Source: Metallococcus carri
GTDB lineage: Bacteria > Actinomycetota > Actinomycetes > Actinomycetales > Dermatophilaceae
Direction of reading: 5' to 3'
DNA length: 64,000 nt
NCBI RefSeq assembly: GCF_011440275.1
Contig: NZ_JAAOIV010000011.1
Span: 62,001-126,000 of the forward strand
Positions 9,413-18,227 of this stretch are shown here, in pieces. The number at the start of each line of letters is the position of its first letter. The first letter of the stretch is position 1. Position numbers and translations under genes: made by a program. The notes beneath the pieces were generated by a model. That model saw nothing but the letters and a program-made list of their open reading frames with translations. It made no database searches and was not told where the DNA came from.

Positions 9413-10495
9413 ATGGCGAAGAGCACCCCGGCGATGGTGCCGGTCGGAGACCGAGAAGTGCGCGTGTCCAGCCCGGACCGGGTGATCTACGAGGCGACCG
9501 AGCGCACCCCGGCCGTCAGCAAACTGCAGGTGTGCACCTATTTCGCCACCGTGGGCGACGCCCTGATGCGTGCGATCGGCGAGCGGCCGACGGCGATGGA
9601 GCGGTGGCCGGACGGCTGGCGCGAGGGGATGCGCCTCGCGACCGGGCCGCAGGACCGCGAGGGTGACGGGTTCTATCAGAAGCGGCTGCCCAAGGGCGCC
9701 CCCGACTACATCGAGACGGTCGAGGTCACCTTTCCGAGCGGCCGCACCGCCGCCGAACTGTGCCCGACCGAGCCGGCGTCCCTGGTGTGGGCCGGGCAGA
9801 TGGGTGCACTGACCTTCCACCCGTGGCCGGTGCGCCGTCCCGATGTGGACCATCCCGATGAGTTGCGCCTCGACCTCGACCCGCAGCCCGGCACCACCTT
9901 CGCCGACGCGCAACGGGTGGCCGGCGTGACGCGTGAACTGCTCGAGGAGTTGGGCCTGCGCGGCTACCCCAAGACCAGCGGCAACCGCGGCATACATATA
10001 TATGTGCGGATCGAGCCGCGCTACAGCTTCGAGGACCTGCGGCACGCGGCCATCGGTCTCGGCCGCGAGCTCGAACGTCGCGACGAGGGTGTCACCACCT
10101 CGTGGTGGAAGGAGGAGCGGGGTGAACGGATCTTCTTGGACTTCAACCAGAACAACCGCGACCGCACCATCGCCAGCGCCTGGAGCCTGCGGCCGCGCCC
10201 GGGGGCACCGGTCAGCACACCGATGACGTGGGAGGCCATCGCCGAGGTCAAGGACCCAGCCGAGTTCAACCTGTTCACCGTGCCGGACTATCTCGCCGAC
10301 GGCGACCCGTGGCAGGACATGAACGACCAGGCCTACTCCCTCGATCCGCTGCTCGAGCTGTGGCAGACCCTGCCCGGCGGCGAGCTCAACTTCCCGCCCG
10401 ACTACCCCAAGATGCCAGGTGAGCCACCACGGGTGCAGCCGAGCAAGAAGGTCGCCGCGCACTGGGACGAACACGGCAACCGCATCGAGGGGTGA
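9413..10495 (+). CDS. LigD-type DNA polymerase domain protein (AEP family)
   Basis: A stand-alone archaeo-eukaryotic-primase-type polymerase of 360 residues, like the PolDom of bacterial LigD. This family adds short DNA or RNA patches in non-homologous end joining. The metal-binding pair is Asp154 and Asp156 in LRLDLDPQPG. The SGNRGIHIYV motif supplies the nucleotide-contacting residues with His195, and FLDFNQNNRDRT near 235 gives the third acidic residue. The phosphate-binding KRLPKGAPDY loop is present. No nuclease or ligase domain is fused; the matching ligase is a separate convergent gene 261 bases away. No ku gene is in the window. Confidence 0.92.
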   Translation: MAKSTPAMVPVGDREVRVSSPDRVIYEATERTPAVSKLQVCTYFATVGDALMRAIGERPTAMERWPDGWREGMRLATGPQDREGDGFYQKRLPKGAPDYIETVEVTFPSGRTAAELCPTEPASLVWAGQMGALTFHPWPVRRPDVDHPDELRLDLDPQPGTTFADAQRVAGVTRELLEELGLRGYPKTSGNRGIHIYVRIEPRYSFEDLRHAAIGLGRELERRDEGVTTSWWKEERGERIFLDFNQNNRDRTIASAWSLRPRPGAPVSTPMTWEAIAEVKDPAEFNLFTVPDYLADGDPWQDMNDQAYSLDPLLELWQTLPGGELNFPPDYPKMPGEPPRVQPSKKVAAHWDEHGNRIEG

Positions 10496-10573
10496 CGGAA
10501 CTTCGCCCGGCTCACAGTCCGTTGAAAGCAGTGACCTGCCACACTGTTAGCAGGGCGGAGAAAGTTGGGGGAC

Positions 10574-10759
10574 ATGACGGGGATCCTGATGTCGAGCAGA
10601 AGCGTCCGTTCGCTCATCATCGAGCTGGCGGCGACCGAGGACGAGTTGCGCACCTTGCGCTTCGCCGAGCAGACACCGGCCTGCCGGTCGCGCCGCCGAG
10701 AGCTCATCCGCGAGCAGGGTGCTCTGGTCGCAGCGCTGCGCCAACAGCACGTCCGCTAA
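10574..10759 (+). CDS. small hypothetical protein, 61 residues
   Basis: A short ORF between the polymerase and ligase genes, with a G-rich ribosome site (GGGGGA) directly before ATG 10574. The product is helical and charged, with an ELAATEDELRTLR stretch that looks like a short coiled coil and a basic C-terminal half. It has no recognised domain and no membrane segment. Its TAA stop overlaps the last four bases of the convergent ligase gene. No function is proposed; it could instead be a chance ORF. Confidence 0.5.
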   Translation: MTGILMSSRSVRSLIIELAATEDELRTLRFAEQTPACRSRRRELIREQGALVAALRQQHVR

Positions 10760-11823
10760 CTCTCGTCGGCGAGCACCTGCCCCAGGTCGTATGCCGGGGC
10801 CCGCTCGACCTGATCGAGCGTGCACGAGCTCGGCTCCCGATCCGGTCGCCAGCGCAGGAAGCCCACGCCATGCCGGAAGCGCGCGCCCTCGAGCTGGTCG
10901 AATTTCACCTCGACGACGCGCTCGGGCCGCAACCGCACGAAGGACACATCCTTGTTGCTGCTGAACCGCGACCGGTCGGTCTCACCGCGCACCGCACCAC
11001 CCTCGTCGTCCCGGACCACCAGGTCGGCGAGTTCGTCGATGAGTTCCTCGCGCCGCTTGGCGGTGAACGCCAGGATCCCGCCGACATTGCGCAGGTGACC
11101 CTCGTCGTCATACAGCCCGAGCAGGAGAGAGCCAACTCCCTTGCCGCTCTTATGGATTCGGTATCCGATGAGCACCGCCTCGGCGGTCCGGGAGTGCTTG
11201 ATCTTCAGCATCGTCCGCTTGCCCGGGCTGTATGCCGACCGCCTCGCCTTGGCGATCACCCCGTCCAGCCCCGCGCCCTCGAAGCGTTCGAACCAGTCGG
11301 TGGCCTCGGCGGCGTCGTCGGTGACGCGGGTGATGTGGAAGGGCGAGCCGGACGGCATACCGGACAGGCTGCGCAGCAGCTGCGCGCGACGCTCCTCGAA
11401 GGGTGAGTCCAGCAGCGACTCGCCACCGGTCCACAGGGCGTCGAAGAAGATGATCTCGGCCGGTGTCTCGACCGACAGTTTGGCGACCCGCGAGGCAGCC
11501 GGGTGGATGCGCTGCCCGAGCGCCTCCCAATCCAGCCGCTGGGCTCCCGGCTCACCGGAGCGCACGACGACTTCGCCGTCGTAGGCGCACTGCGCGGGCA
11601 GGAACTCGAGCGCCGCCTCGACCAGCTCGGGGAAATAGCGGGTGAGCGGCTTGGACCCGCGGGAGGCGATCTCGACGTCGTCGCCGTCCTTGAGCAGGAT
11701 GCAGCGGAAGCCGTCCCACTTCGGCTCGTAGAGATAGCCGCCCTCGACGGCGTCGGCGGCCGGCACGCTCGGCGTGGCCTTGGCGAGCATGGGGGTCAGC
11801 GGAGTGGCAAACGGGAACGGCAT
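10756..11823 (-). CDS. ATP-dependent DNA ligase (LigC/LigD type)
   Basis: A 355-residue ATP-dependent ligase with nucleotidyltransferase and OB domains only. The adenylated lysine is Lys35 in YEPKWDGFR. Further motifs include the conserved AYDGEVVV, EIIFFDALW, GVIAKARRSAYSPGKR and MLKIK. The OB part ends with VEVKFDQLEG and FLRWRPD. The protein seals nicks, probably in end-joining or base-excision repair together with the neighbouring stand-alone polymerase. ATG 11823 starts the conserved domain; ATG 11832 is possible. Its 5' end lies close to, and in part against, the divergent hydrolase gene. Confidence 0.92.
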   Translation of the reverse strand: MPFPFATPLTPMLAKATPSVPAADAVEGGYLYEPKWDGFRCILLKDGDDVEIASRGSKPLTRYFPELVEAALEFLPAQCAYDGEVVVRSGEPGAQRLDWEALGQRIHPAASRVAKLSVETPAEIIFFDALWTGGESLLDSPFEERRAQLLRSLSGMPSGSPFHITRVTDDAAEATDWFERFEGAGLDGVIAKARRSAYSPGKRTMLKIKHSRTAEAVLIGYRIHKSGKGVGSLLLGLYDDEGHLRNVGGILAFTAKRREELIDELADLVVRDDEGGAVRGETDRSRFSSNKDVSFVRLRPERVVEVKFDQLEGARFRHGVGFLRWRPDREPSSCTLDQVERAPAYDLGQVLADES

Positions 11824-11860
11824 GCCCGCCATTGTGCTGCCTGTCTGCGACGATGGAGAC

Positions 11861-13015
11861 GTGCGCGCGCGACATCTGCTGACGGCGGCGGCGACCGCCG
11901 GGTCCGGGGCCATCGCCGGGAGCATCGGTGCGGTGGGTGTGGCCGCCTACTTCGCCCGCCGCGTCGTCACCCCGGAGCCGCCGGCGGACGACACGACGGT
12001 GCGGTCGTTCACCGATCTGACCGTCACCCTCGCCGCCGACGCCGCCACCACCGCCCCCGGGCGTTATGGCCTGTGGGCCACCGGCGGCAGTGCGCACGTG
12101 CGGCTGGGCGAGGTGATGAGTGTCGAGCGCAAGGAGGTCACCCGCGAGCTGCTCGGCGTCGACTTCGGCGAGTTGTCGGTCGGCCCCGCGCGCTTCAACG
12201 GGTATTTCTATGCCGGGCCGCCCGCGCAGTCGCTCGGCGTGCAACTCGCCGACGTCGTGGTCGATGGTCCGCTCGGAGGTATGCCGGCCTGGGAGTCGCG
12301 CGTCCTGGACTCGCGTCGTTGGGCGGTGCTCGTGCACGGACGCGGCGCACATCGGGCCGAATGCCTGCGCGCGGTCGAGGTCCTCGACGCCCTCGGCATC
12401 AACACCCTCACGGTCAGTTACCGCAACGACCCCGGCTGCCCCGCGGCCCCGGACGGGCTCTACAACCTCGGTCTATCGGAATGGCAGGACGTCGATGCGG
12501 CGATCGCCTATGCCGAGGCGCACGGAGCCGAAGACGTCCAGCTCTTCGGCTGGTCGATGGGTGGGGCGACCGTGCTGCAGACGGCCGATCGGTCGCCGCG
12601 CGCCGCGCTCGTCTCCCGGCTGGTGCTCGACGCTCCGGTCGTTGACTGGGGCAATGTGCTGGCCTTCCAGGCCGGGCTGAACCACCTGCCGCCACCGATC
12701 GGCCGGGTCGGTCAGAAGCTGCTGAGCAGCCGCCGCCTGCACCGGCGCGCCGTCGGCCTCGGCGAACCGCTGGACCTGGCCCGCGCCGACTGGGTGACCC
12801 GGGCCGACGATCTCACCAAGCCGGTGCTGCTCATCCATTCCCGCGACGACGACTTCGTGCCCTTCGGGCCGTCGCAGGATCTCGCCCACGAGCGCCCTGA
12901 CCTGGTGCGGCTGGAAGCCTTCGATCTGGCCGGCCACTGTCGCGAGTGGAATGTCGACAGCGAGCGGTGGGAGCGGTTGGTCCGGGCGTTCTGCGCGCCC
13001 CAGCTCGTGCCCTGA
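11861..13015 (+). CDS. alpha/beta hydrolase with N-terminal membrane anchor
   Basis: A 384-residue protein that starts with one hydrophobic segment (about residues 8-30), so it is likely anchored or exported. The hydrolase core has the nucleophile elbow GWSMGG (Ser near 232), an acid in HSRDDDFVPF and a histidine in LAGHCREW. The oxyanion region is VLVHGRGA. Esterase or peptidase activity is expected, with unknown substrate. The start is uncertain: GTG 11861 has GGAG only two bases away, and ATG 11822 is the main alternative. The gene converges on the RibD-like reductase. Confidence 0.85.
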   Translation: MRARHLLTAAATAGSGAIAGSIGAVGVAAYFARRVVTPEPPADDTTVRSFTDLTVTLAADAATTAPGRYGLWATGGSAHVRLGEVMSVERKEVTRELLGVDFGELSVGPARFNGYFYAGPPAQSLGVQLADVVVDGPLGGMPAWESRVLDSRRWAVLVHGRGAHRAECLRAVEVLDALGINTLTVSYRNDPGCPAAPDGLYNLGLSEWQDVDAAIAYAEAHGAEDVQLFGWSMGGATVLQTADRSPRAALVSRLVLDAPVVDWGNVLAFQAGLNHLPPPIGRVGQKLLSSRRLHRRAVGLGEPLDLARADWVTRADDLTKPVLLIHSRDDDFVPFGPSQDLAHERPDLVRLEAFDLAGHCREWNVDSERWERLVRAFCAPQLVP

Positions 13016-13025
13016 GCCTCGCGGG

Positions 13026-13682
13026 TCAGGTCCGCTCGACCGACCAGCGGGCGATCAGCGTGCCGTCCTCCTCGATCAGTGACTCCAGCCGCAGTGGGGT
13101 GGGCTGCCACTGCTGCGCGGTGACGAAACGCGGACCATCGCCGAGCACCAGCAGGGGAGAGGTGGTCAAGCAGATCTCGTCGACGAGCCCGGCCTCGAGC
13201 AACGCCCGCGCGATCGTCGGGCCACCCTCGCACAGGATGTGCCGGTAGTCGCGATCGTGCAGTATGCCGACCGCCTCGCCGACCGTGTCGGTGTCGATCA
13301 CGAAGACGTCTGCGCGGCCGTGGGTGTCCATGCCCGCGGGCAGCGTCCCGGTGCGGGACAACACGGCCATCGCCGGGTCTGCCGGGCGGCCCGCGCGCAG
13401 GGCTTGCCAGCGAGCGGGAGTCCGCGGGGCGTCATACCGCTCGGCCACGACGGTGCCGCTGCCGATGACGATGACATCGGCCCACGCGCGCAACAGGTCG
13501 AAGACGAGATGGTCGGCGTCGGTGTTGATCGAGCCGGACAAACCGTCGGGCCCCTGCGCCGAACCGTCAACGGTGGTCACGAAATTCAGCCGCAGGAGCG
13601 GCTGGTCGGCGGGCACGGCGGCATACAGCTGGAGCAGGTCCGCGTCGGTGAGAGGGCGGCTTCGCGGGAGCAGTTCACGCAT
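13026..13682 (-). CDS. RibD C-terminal-type (pyrimidine reductase) protein
   Basis: A 218-residue reductase of the RibD C-terminal/dihydrofolate-reductase-like family. It shows LRLNFVTTVDGSAQG at the substrate-side strand, ADVIVIGSGTVVAERY in the NADPH fold, and ILCEGGPTIARALLEAGLVDE near the end, which is characteristic. In riboflavin synthesis this domain reduces a ribosylamino-pyrimidine, but isolated copies such as this often have unknown substrates and no deaminase domain is attached. ATG 13682 was chosen over ATG 13691 because AAGG is better spaced. It diverges from ppk2 with a gap of about 30 bases. Confidence 0.82.
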   Translation of the reverse strand: MRELLPRSRPLTDADLLQLYAAVPADQPLLRLNFVTTVDGSAQGPDGLSGSINTDADHLVFDLLRAWADVIVIGSGTVVAERYDAPRTPARWQALRAGRPADPAMAVLSRTGTLPAGMDTHGRADVFVIDTDTVGEAVGILHDRDYRHILCEGGPTIARALLEAGLVDEICLTTSPLLVLGDGPRFVTAQQWQPTPLRLESLIEEDGTLIARWSVERT

Positions 13683-13713
13683 GTCCGCCATCCTTGCGTG
13701 AGACCATCGGTCA

Positions 13714-14580
13714 ATGGCGAAGAAGAAGCGCAGCAAGAACGATCTCGCGGCCAAGATCAGCGAGAAGCTCCGGGTGACAGAGGGATTCGAGCTCAGCAAG
13801 CTGGCGACCGACGCCACCCCGGGGTTCAAGGGCAAGAAGGCCGATGCCGAGAAGGTCATGGCCGACCAACGGGCAGAGATCGATGACCTGCAGGAGCGGC
13901 TCTACGCCAACGGGCGCGACGGCGATGGTCCCTCGATCCTGCTCGTCGTGCAGGGGATGGACACCTCCGGCAAGGGCGGCATCATGCGTCATGTCGTGGG
14001 TTCGGTTGACCCACAAGGGATTTCGCTGCATGCCTTCAAGGCACCGACCGCGGAGGAGAAGCGTCGCCCCTTCCTGTGGCGCATCCGCCAACAGTTGCCC
14101 AAGCCGGGCATGATCGGCGTCTTCGACCGTTCGCACTACGAGGACGTGCTCATCGTGCGGGTGCACAATCTCGTGCCGCCGACGACGTGGCGGCGTCGCT
14201 ACGGGCAGATCAACGCCTTCGAGCAGAGCGTCACCGACGCCGGCACACACGTGGTCAAGGTGATGCTGCACATCTCCTCCGATGAGCAGCGCGCGCGGCT
14301 GTCCGAGCGGCTCGCCCGTCCGGACAAATACTGGAAGTACAACCCGGGCGATGTGACCGAGCGCGAGTTCTGGGACGGCTACCTGGAGGCCTATCAAGCG
14401 GTGCTCGACCGCACCTCCACCGACGAAGCTCCCTGGTATGTCGTGCCCGCGGACCGCAAGTGGTACGCCCGGCTCGCGGTGCAGCAGATCCTGCTGAATG
14501 AACTGCGCTCGCTGCAGTTGGACTGGCCGCCGGCCGATTTCGATGTGAAGGCCGAACAGAAGCGCGTCGCCGCGACCTGA
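13714..14580 (+). CDS. ppk2: polyphosphate kinase 2 family protein
   Basis: PPK2 enzymes move phosphate between polyphosphate and nucleotides. This 288-residue protein has a Walker A GMDTSGKGG at 81-89 and a Walker B-like FDRSHYEDV starting at 137. The lid region contains RPDKYWKYNPGD, and the C-terminus has VVPADRKWYARL, both typical of PPK2 class I. The N-terminus is rich in lysine. Whether it prefers making ADP, ATP or polyphosphate cannot be settled by eye. A short hairpin lies between it and the convergent glgX. Confidence 0.93.
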   Translation: MAKKKRSKNDLAAKISEKLRVTEGFELSKLATDATPGFKGKKADAEKVMADQRAEIDDLQERLYANGRDGDGPSILLVVQGMDTSGKGGIMRHVVGSVDPQGISLHAFKAPTAEEKRRPFLWRIRQQLPKPGMIGVFDRSHYEDVLIVRVHNLVPPTTWRRRYGQINAFEQSVTDAGTHVVKVMLHISSDEQRARLSERLARPDKYWKYNPGDVTEREFWDGYLEAYQAVLDRTSTDEAPWYVVPADRKWYARLAVQQILLNELRSLQLDWPPADFDVKAEQKRVAAT

Positions 14581-14585
14581 GCGGC

Positions 14586-14601
14586 CGCGGCGACTGCCGC
14601 G
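14586..14601. terminator. small hairpin between ppk2 and glgX
   Basis: CGCGGC (14586-14591) pairs with GCCGCG (14596-14601) around GACT. It sits between two convergent stops and could end either transcript. Short stem and no T-run, so support is modest. Confidence 0.4.
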
Positions 14602-14602
14602 C

Positions 14603-16732
14603 TCAGCCGCGCGGGGCGCGCAGCACCTGGATCGAGCGGCCGGCCACCTCGATCTGGTCACCGGCTGCGTGGCGATCCGGCGATTCGCCGACCGTCGCCG
14701 TCGTGGTGTCGAGCCGGGTGGCCCACTCGCGCCCCTCCAGGTCGGGCACGGTGAAGGTCATCGCCTCGTCCCCACCGTTGAACAACAACAGGAAGTGGTC
14801 GTCCACCACCGGCCGGCCGTGCGCGTCCGGACCCTCGATCAGGTCGCCGTTGAGAAACACCATGAGCGAGCGGGCCAGGCCGTTGGCCCAGTCGAGTTCG
14901 CCCATCGGCGTGCCCGTCGGCAGATACCACTCGATGTCGCCATTGCCGGTGCCACCGTGTTGCGCGTCGCCGACGAAGAACCGGCGGCGCCGGAAGGTCG
15001 GGTGGGCGCTGCGCAGGGCGATGACCTGCTGGGTGAAGGCGAGCAGGTCGCGGTCGTCCTGGGACAGATCCCAGTCGATCCACGAGATCTCGTTGTCCTG
15101 GCAGTAGACATTGTTGTTGCCGCCCTGCGTGCGGCCGAGCTCGTCACCATGCGCCAGCATCGGCACGCCCTGGCTGAGCAGCAGCGTGGTGATGAAGTTG
15201 CGCTGCTGCTGCAGCCGCAAGGTCTGAATCGCCGGGTCGTCGGTGGGACCCTCCACCCCGCAGTTCCACGAGCGGTTGTAGCTCTCGCCGTCGTTGCCGC
15301 CCTCGCCGTTGGCCTCGTTGTGTTTCTCGTTGTAGGACACCAGATCGCGCAGGGTGAACCCGTCGTGCGCGACCACGAAGTTGATCGAGGCGATCGGGCG
15401 TCGGCCGGAGTGGGCGTAGAGGTCGCTGGATCCGGTGAGCCGGGAGGCGAATTCCCCGAGGGTCGCCGGTTGACCGCGCCAGAAGTCGCGCACGGTGTCG
15501 CGGTATTTGCCGTTCCACTCGGTCCACAGCGGCGGGAAGTTGCCGACCTGGTAGCCGCCGTCGCCGAGATCCCAGGGCTCGGCGATCAGCTTGACCTGCG
15601 ACACGATCGGGTCCTGCTGAATCAGGTCGAAGAAGGCCGAGAGCCGGTCGACCTCGTGGAACTGCCGCGCCAGCGTCGCGGCCAGATCGAACCGGAAACC
15701 GTCGACGTGCATTTCGGTGACCCAGTAGCGCAGCGAGTCCATGATCAGCTGCAGCACGTGCGGGCTGCGCATCAGCAGGCTGTTCCCGGTGCCGGTCGTG
15801 TCGTAGTAGTGGCTGCGGTCGTCATCCACCAGCCGGTAGTAGGACGCGTTGTCCAAGCCGCGGAAGGCGAGCGTCGGGCCGAGCTCGTTGCCCTCGGCGG
15901 TGTGGTTGTAGACCACATCGAGGATCACCTCGATCCCGGCGGCGTGCAGCGCCTTGACCATCGCCTTGAACTCGGTCACCTGCTGGCCGTCGGTGCCGGA
16001 GGCGCTATAGGCATTGTGCGGGGCGAGGAAGCCGATGGTGTTGTAACCCCAGTAGTTCGACAGGCCCTTGTCGACCAGCGTGGTGTCCTGGACGAACTGG
16101 TGCACCGGCAGCAGTTCGACCGCCGTCACTCCCAGCTCGCGCAGGTGCCGGATGACGGCCGGGTGCGCCACGCCGGCATACGTCCCGCGGATCTCCTCGG
16201 GCACGTCCGGGTGGGTCATCGTGAGGCCCTTGACGTGCGTCTCGTAGATGACGCTCTCGTGGTACTCGTGCCGCGGCGGCCGGTCGTGACCCCAGTCGAA
16301 GAAGGGGTTGACGACGACCGACAGCATCGTGTGGCCCAGCGAGTCGGCGTCGTTGAACGCCGTCGGGTCATCGAAGCGATACGAGAACAGCGACTCGTCG
16401 CCGTCGATCTGCCCGTCGAACGCCTTGGCATAGGGGTCGAGCAGCAGCTTGGCCGGATTGCACCGGTGGCCGTTCGCCGGATCGAAGGGACCCTCGATGC
16501 GGTAGCCGTAGCGTTGTCCGGGCTGTATGCCGGGCAGGTAGCCGTGCCACACATGGCCGTCCACCTCGGTCAGCGGGACCCGGGTCTCACGCAGCGGTCC
16601 GCCCTCACTGGCCGGCGGGTCGATGAGGCACAACTGCACCCCGGTGGCTACCTCGGAGAAGATCGCGAAGTTCACGCCGGTGCCGTCATAGGTGGCACCC
16701 AGGGGATAGGGGTGGCCGGGCCAGATGTCCAT
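14603..16732 (-). CDS. glgX: glycogen debranching enzyme
   Basis: GlgX hydrolyses alpha-1,6 branches of glycogen limit dextrin. The 709-residue length is typical. An N-terminal CBM48-type domain (about 10-150) precedes the GH13 barrel. GH13 motifs are visible: DVVYNHTAEG, GFRFDLA with the nucleophile Asp, LIAEPWD with the acid Glu, and NFVVAHDGFTLRD with the transition-state Asp. The GlgX-typical segment SYNEKHNEANGE follows. ATG 16732 begins the conserved PGHPYPLG start; no strong ribosome site is visible, so the start is less sure than the family. The long open frame upstream is a compositional shadow. Confidence 0.94.
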   Translation of the reverse strand: MDIWPGHPYPLGATYDGTGVNFAIFSEVATGVQLCLIDPPASEGGPLRETRVPLTEVDGHVWHGYLPGIQPGQRYGYRIEGPFDPANGHRCNPAKLLLDPYAKAFDGQIDGDESLFSYRFDDPTAFNDADSLGHTMLSVVVNPFFDWGHDRPPRHEYHESVIYETHVKGLTMTHPDVPEEIRGTYAGVAHPAVIRHLRELGVTAVELLPVHQFVQDTTLVDKGLSNYWGYNTIGFLAPHNAYSASGTDGQQVTEFKAMVKALHAAGIEVILDVVYNHTAEGNELGPTLAFRGLDNASYYRLVDDDRSHYYDTTGTGNSLLMRSPHVLQLIMDSLRYWVTEMHVDGFRFDLAATLARQFHEVDRLSAFFDLIQQDPIVSQVKLIAEPWDLGDGGYQVGNFPPLWTEWNGKYRDTVRDFWRGQPATLGEFASRLTGSSDLYAHSGRRPIASINFVVAHDGFTLRDLVSYNEKHNEANGEGGNDGESYNRSWNCGVEGPTDDPAIQTLRLQQQRNFITTLLLSQGVPMLAHGDELGRTQGGNNNVYCQDNEISWIDWDLSQDDRDLLAFTQQVIALRSAHPTFRRRRFFVGDAQHGGTGNGDIEWYLPTGTPMGELDWANGLARSLMVFLNGDLIEGPDAHGRPVVDDHFLLLFNGGDEAMTFTVPDLEGREWATRLDTTTATVGESPDRHAAGDQIEVAGRSIQVLRAPRG

Positions 16733-16786
16733 GGCACGCCATTGTGGTGCACGGGTCTGGATGGTCTGACCACTACCGTGGTGCCA

Positions 16787-17926
16787 GTGAGCGAAGGCAC
16801 AGCACCCGACCGGGCGTCCGGCGGTCCCGGTCGGCCCGGTGTGAAGCCGTGGCTGAAGCAGGTGCTCTCCCGCGTGCCCGGCGCCGTCGCGCTCGCCCGG
16901 CTCATCGTCACCACGGTGCGCATCTGCCTGCAATATCGCGTCACCGGTCTGGCCGCCGAGGCCGGCTTCTTCGCCCTGTTGTCCTTCCCGCCCTTGGTGT
17001 TCGGGCTGCTCGGTGGCGTCGGCTATCTCGGCGGCTGGCTCGGCCCGAACACGGTCAACCGGGTCACCGAGGCGATCGAGAACTATGCCGCGAAGTTCCT
17101 CACCGAGGAGTCGCTGCGCGAGGTGCTGCTGCCGACGATCACCGACGCCTTGCACGGCGGTCGGCCCGACGTCATCTCGATCGGTTTCGTGCTGTCGCTG
17201 TGGTCAGGATCACGTGCGCTCAACGTGCTGCTCGACACGATCTCGATCATGTACGGCCAGGGCGGCAAGCGCGGCATCGTGCGCACCCGGGTGCTGAGCC
17301 TCAGCCTCTACATCATGTCGCTGCTCTTCGGAGCGATCGTGTTGCCGTTGATCGTCATCGGCCCCCAGTTGCTCAGCGAGTGGCTGCCCGGCGGCTTGCA
17401 GGCGCTGATGTTGCTCTACTGGCCCCTCGTCGGCGGCCTCACCATCCTGGGTATGGCGACCTTGTTCTACATCGCCACTCCTGTGCGCACCCCGTGGGTG
17501 CGTGACCTGCCCGGTGCCGTGCTGACCCTCGCGGTGTGGGTGCTGAGCTCGATGGTGCTGCGCTGGGTGCTCGGCAATTCGGTGGGCGGCACGAGCATCT
17601 ACGGCCCGCTCGCCGCCACGATCGTGGTGCTCATCTGGTTGTACTTCATCGGCATCGCGGTGCTGATCGGCGCTTCGCTGAACGCCGCGGTGAACCGGCT
17701 GTGGCCGATGGATCAGAAGATCCCCGTGCGCGAGCGGGCGAAAGACCTGCTCGTCTCCGGCGTGCAGCTGACGCGTCGCCGCGGCCGGGAGGACGACGAG
17801 CCGGCCGGGGTCGCGGAGGAGGACGACGAGCCCCTCGAGGACGACGATCCATCGCGCTCGGACGACCCGCCAGACCACCTCGCCGCCCGGCGGGACACGC
17901 CCGACCCCTCGATTGGAGTCGCGTGA
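16787..17926 (+). CDS. YihY/BrkB-family membrane protein
   Basis: A 379-residue membrane protein with about six helices and a long acidic, charged tail from about residue 315. The family marker GLAAEAGFFALLSFPPL is near residue 50, and a WLYFIGIAVLIGASLNA helix ends the core. The role of the family is unclear; older annotation as ribonuclease BN is not supported by the fold. Three candidate GTG starts lie at 16778-16789 with no clear ribosome site, so the message may be leaderless. The start is uncertain by three codons. It diverges from glgX. Confidence 0.85.
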   Translation: MSEGTAPDRASGGPGRPGVKPWLKQVLSRVPGAVALARLIVTTVRICLQYRVTGLAAEAGFFALLSFPPLVFGLLGGVGYLGGWLGPNTVNRVTEAIENYAAKFLTEESLREVLLPTITDALHGGRPDVISIGFVLSLWSGSRALNVLLDTISIMYGQGGKRGIVRTRVLSLSLYIMSLLFGAIVLPLIVIGPQLLSEWLPGGLQALMLLYWPLVGGLTILGMATLFYIATPVRTPWVRDLPGAVLTLAVWVLSSMVLRWVLGNSVGGTSIYGPLAATIVVLIWLYFIGIAVLIGASLNAAVNRLWPMDQKIPVRERAKDLLVSGVQLTRRRGREDDEPAGVAEEDDEPLEDDDPSRSDDPPDHLAARRDTPDPSIGVA

Positions 17927-17942
17927 TCGGCATGGGTTAGTC
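17913..17942 (+). promoter_or_regulatory. possible promoter of the tRNA Gly-Cys-Val cluster
   Basis: TTGGAG at 17913-17918 and TTAGTC at 17937-17942 are separated by 18 bases and lie about 37 bases before the first tRNA. A similar TTGG/TAGCAT arrangement precedes tRNA-Val(CAC) at 28392. Weak support. Confidence 0.3.
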
Positions 17943-17978
17943 TCATGCATCGCACGGGCGCCGGAAGGTCCCGCGCAG

Positions 17979-18051
17979 GCGGACATAGCTCAGTTGGTAG
18001 AGCGCAACCTTGCCAAGGTTGAGGTCGCCGGTTCGAGCCCGGTTGTCCGCT
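17979..18051 (+). tRNA. tRNA-Gly (GCC)
   Basis: A full cloverleaf of 73 bases. Acceptor GCGGACA pairs with TGTCCGC; the D arm has AGCTCAGTTGGTAGAGC; the anticodon loop is CTTGCCAAG with GCC; the T arm has GGTTCGAGCC. CCA is not encoded here (CTG follows the discriminator), unlike the second copy at 26786. Confidence 0.96.
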
Positions 18052-18077
18052 CTGGTCTTGCCCCAGGTGAGGCCTTC

Positions 18078-18148
18078 GGTGGCGTGGCCGAGAGGCGAGG
18101 CAACGGCCTGCAAAGCCGTCTACACGGGTTCAAATCCCGTCGCCACCT
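18078..18148 (+). tRNA. tRNA-Cys (GCA)
   Basis: A 71-base cloverleaf. Acceptor GGTGGCG pairs with CGCCACC; the anticodon loop CTGCAAA carries GCA; the T arm is GGGTTCAAATCCC. Encoded CCA follows at 18149-18151. It sits one base before tRNA-Val, so the cluster is co-transcribed. Confidence 0.96.
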
Positions 18149-18152
18149 CCAC

Positions 18153-18224
18153 GGGCGATTGGCGCAGCGGTAGCGCGCTTCCCTGACACGGAAGAGGTCA
18201 CTGGTTCAAACCCAGTATCGCCCA
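18153..18224 (+). tRNA. tRNA-Val (GAC)
   Basis: A 72-base cloverleaf. Acceptor GGGCGAT pairs with ATCGCCC; the anticodon loop CTGACAC carries GAC; the T arm is TGGTTCAAACCCA. Encoded CCA follows at 18225-18227. An identical gene is at 26873. Confidence 0.96.
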
Positions 18225-18227
18225 CCA

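Noticed and set aside
9287-10474. N-terminal extension of the nuclease frame upstream of its signal peptide
   Set aside because: It is antisense to the LigD-type polymerase, and the signal peptide at 9286 marks the true start.
14669-16777. A very long plus-strand frame running into YihY
   Set aside because: It is antisense to glgX and shows no domain before the YihY part; it is a high-GC composition shadow.
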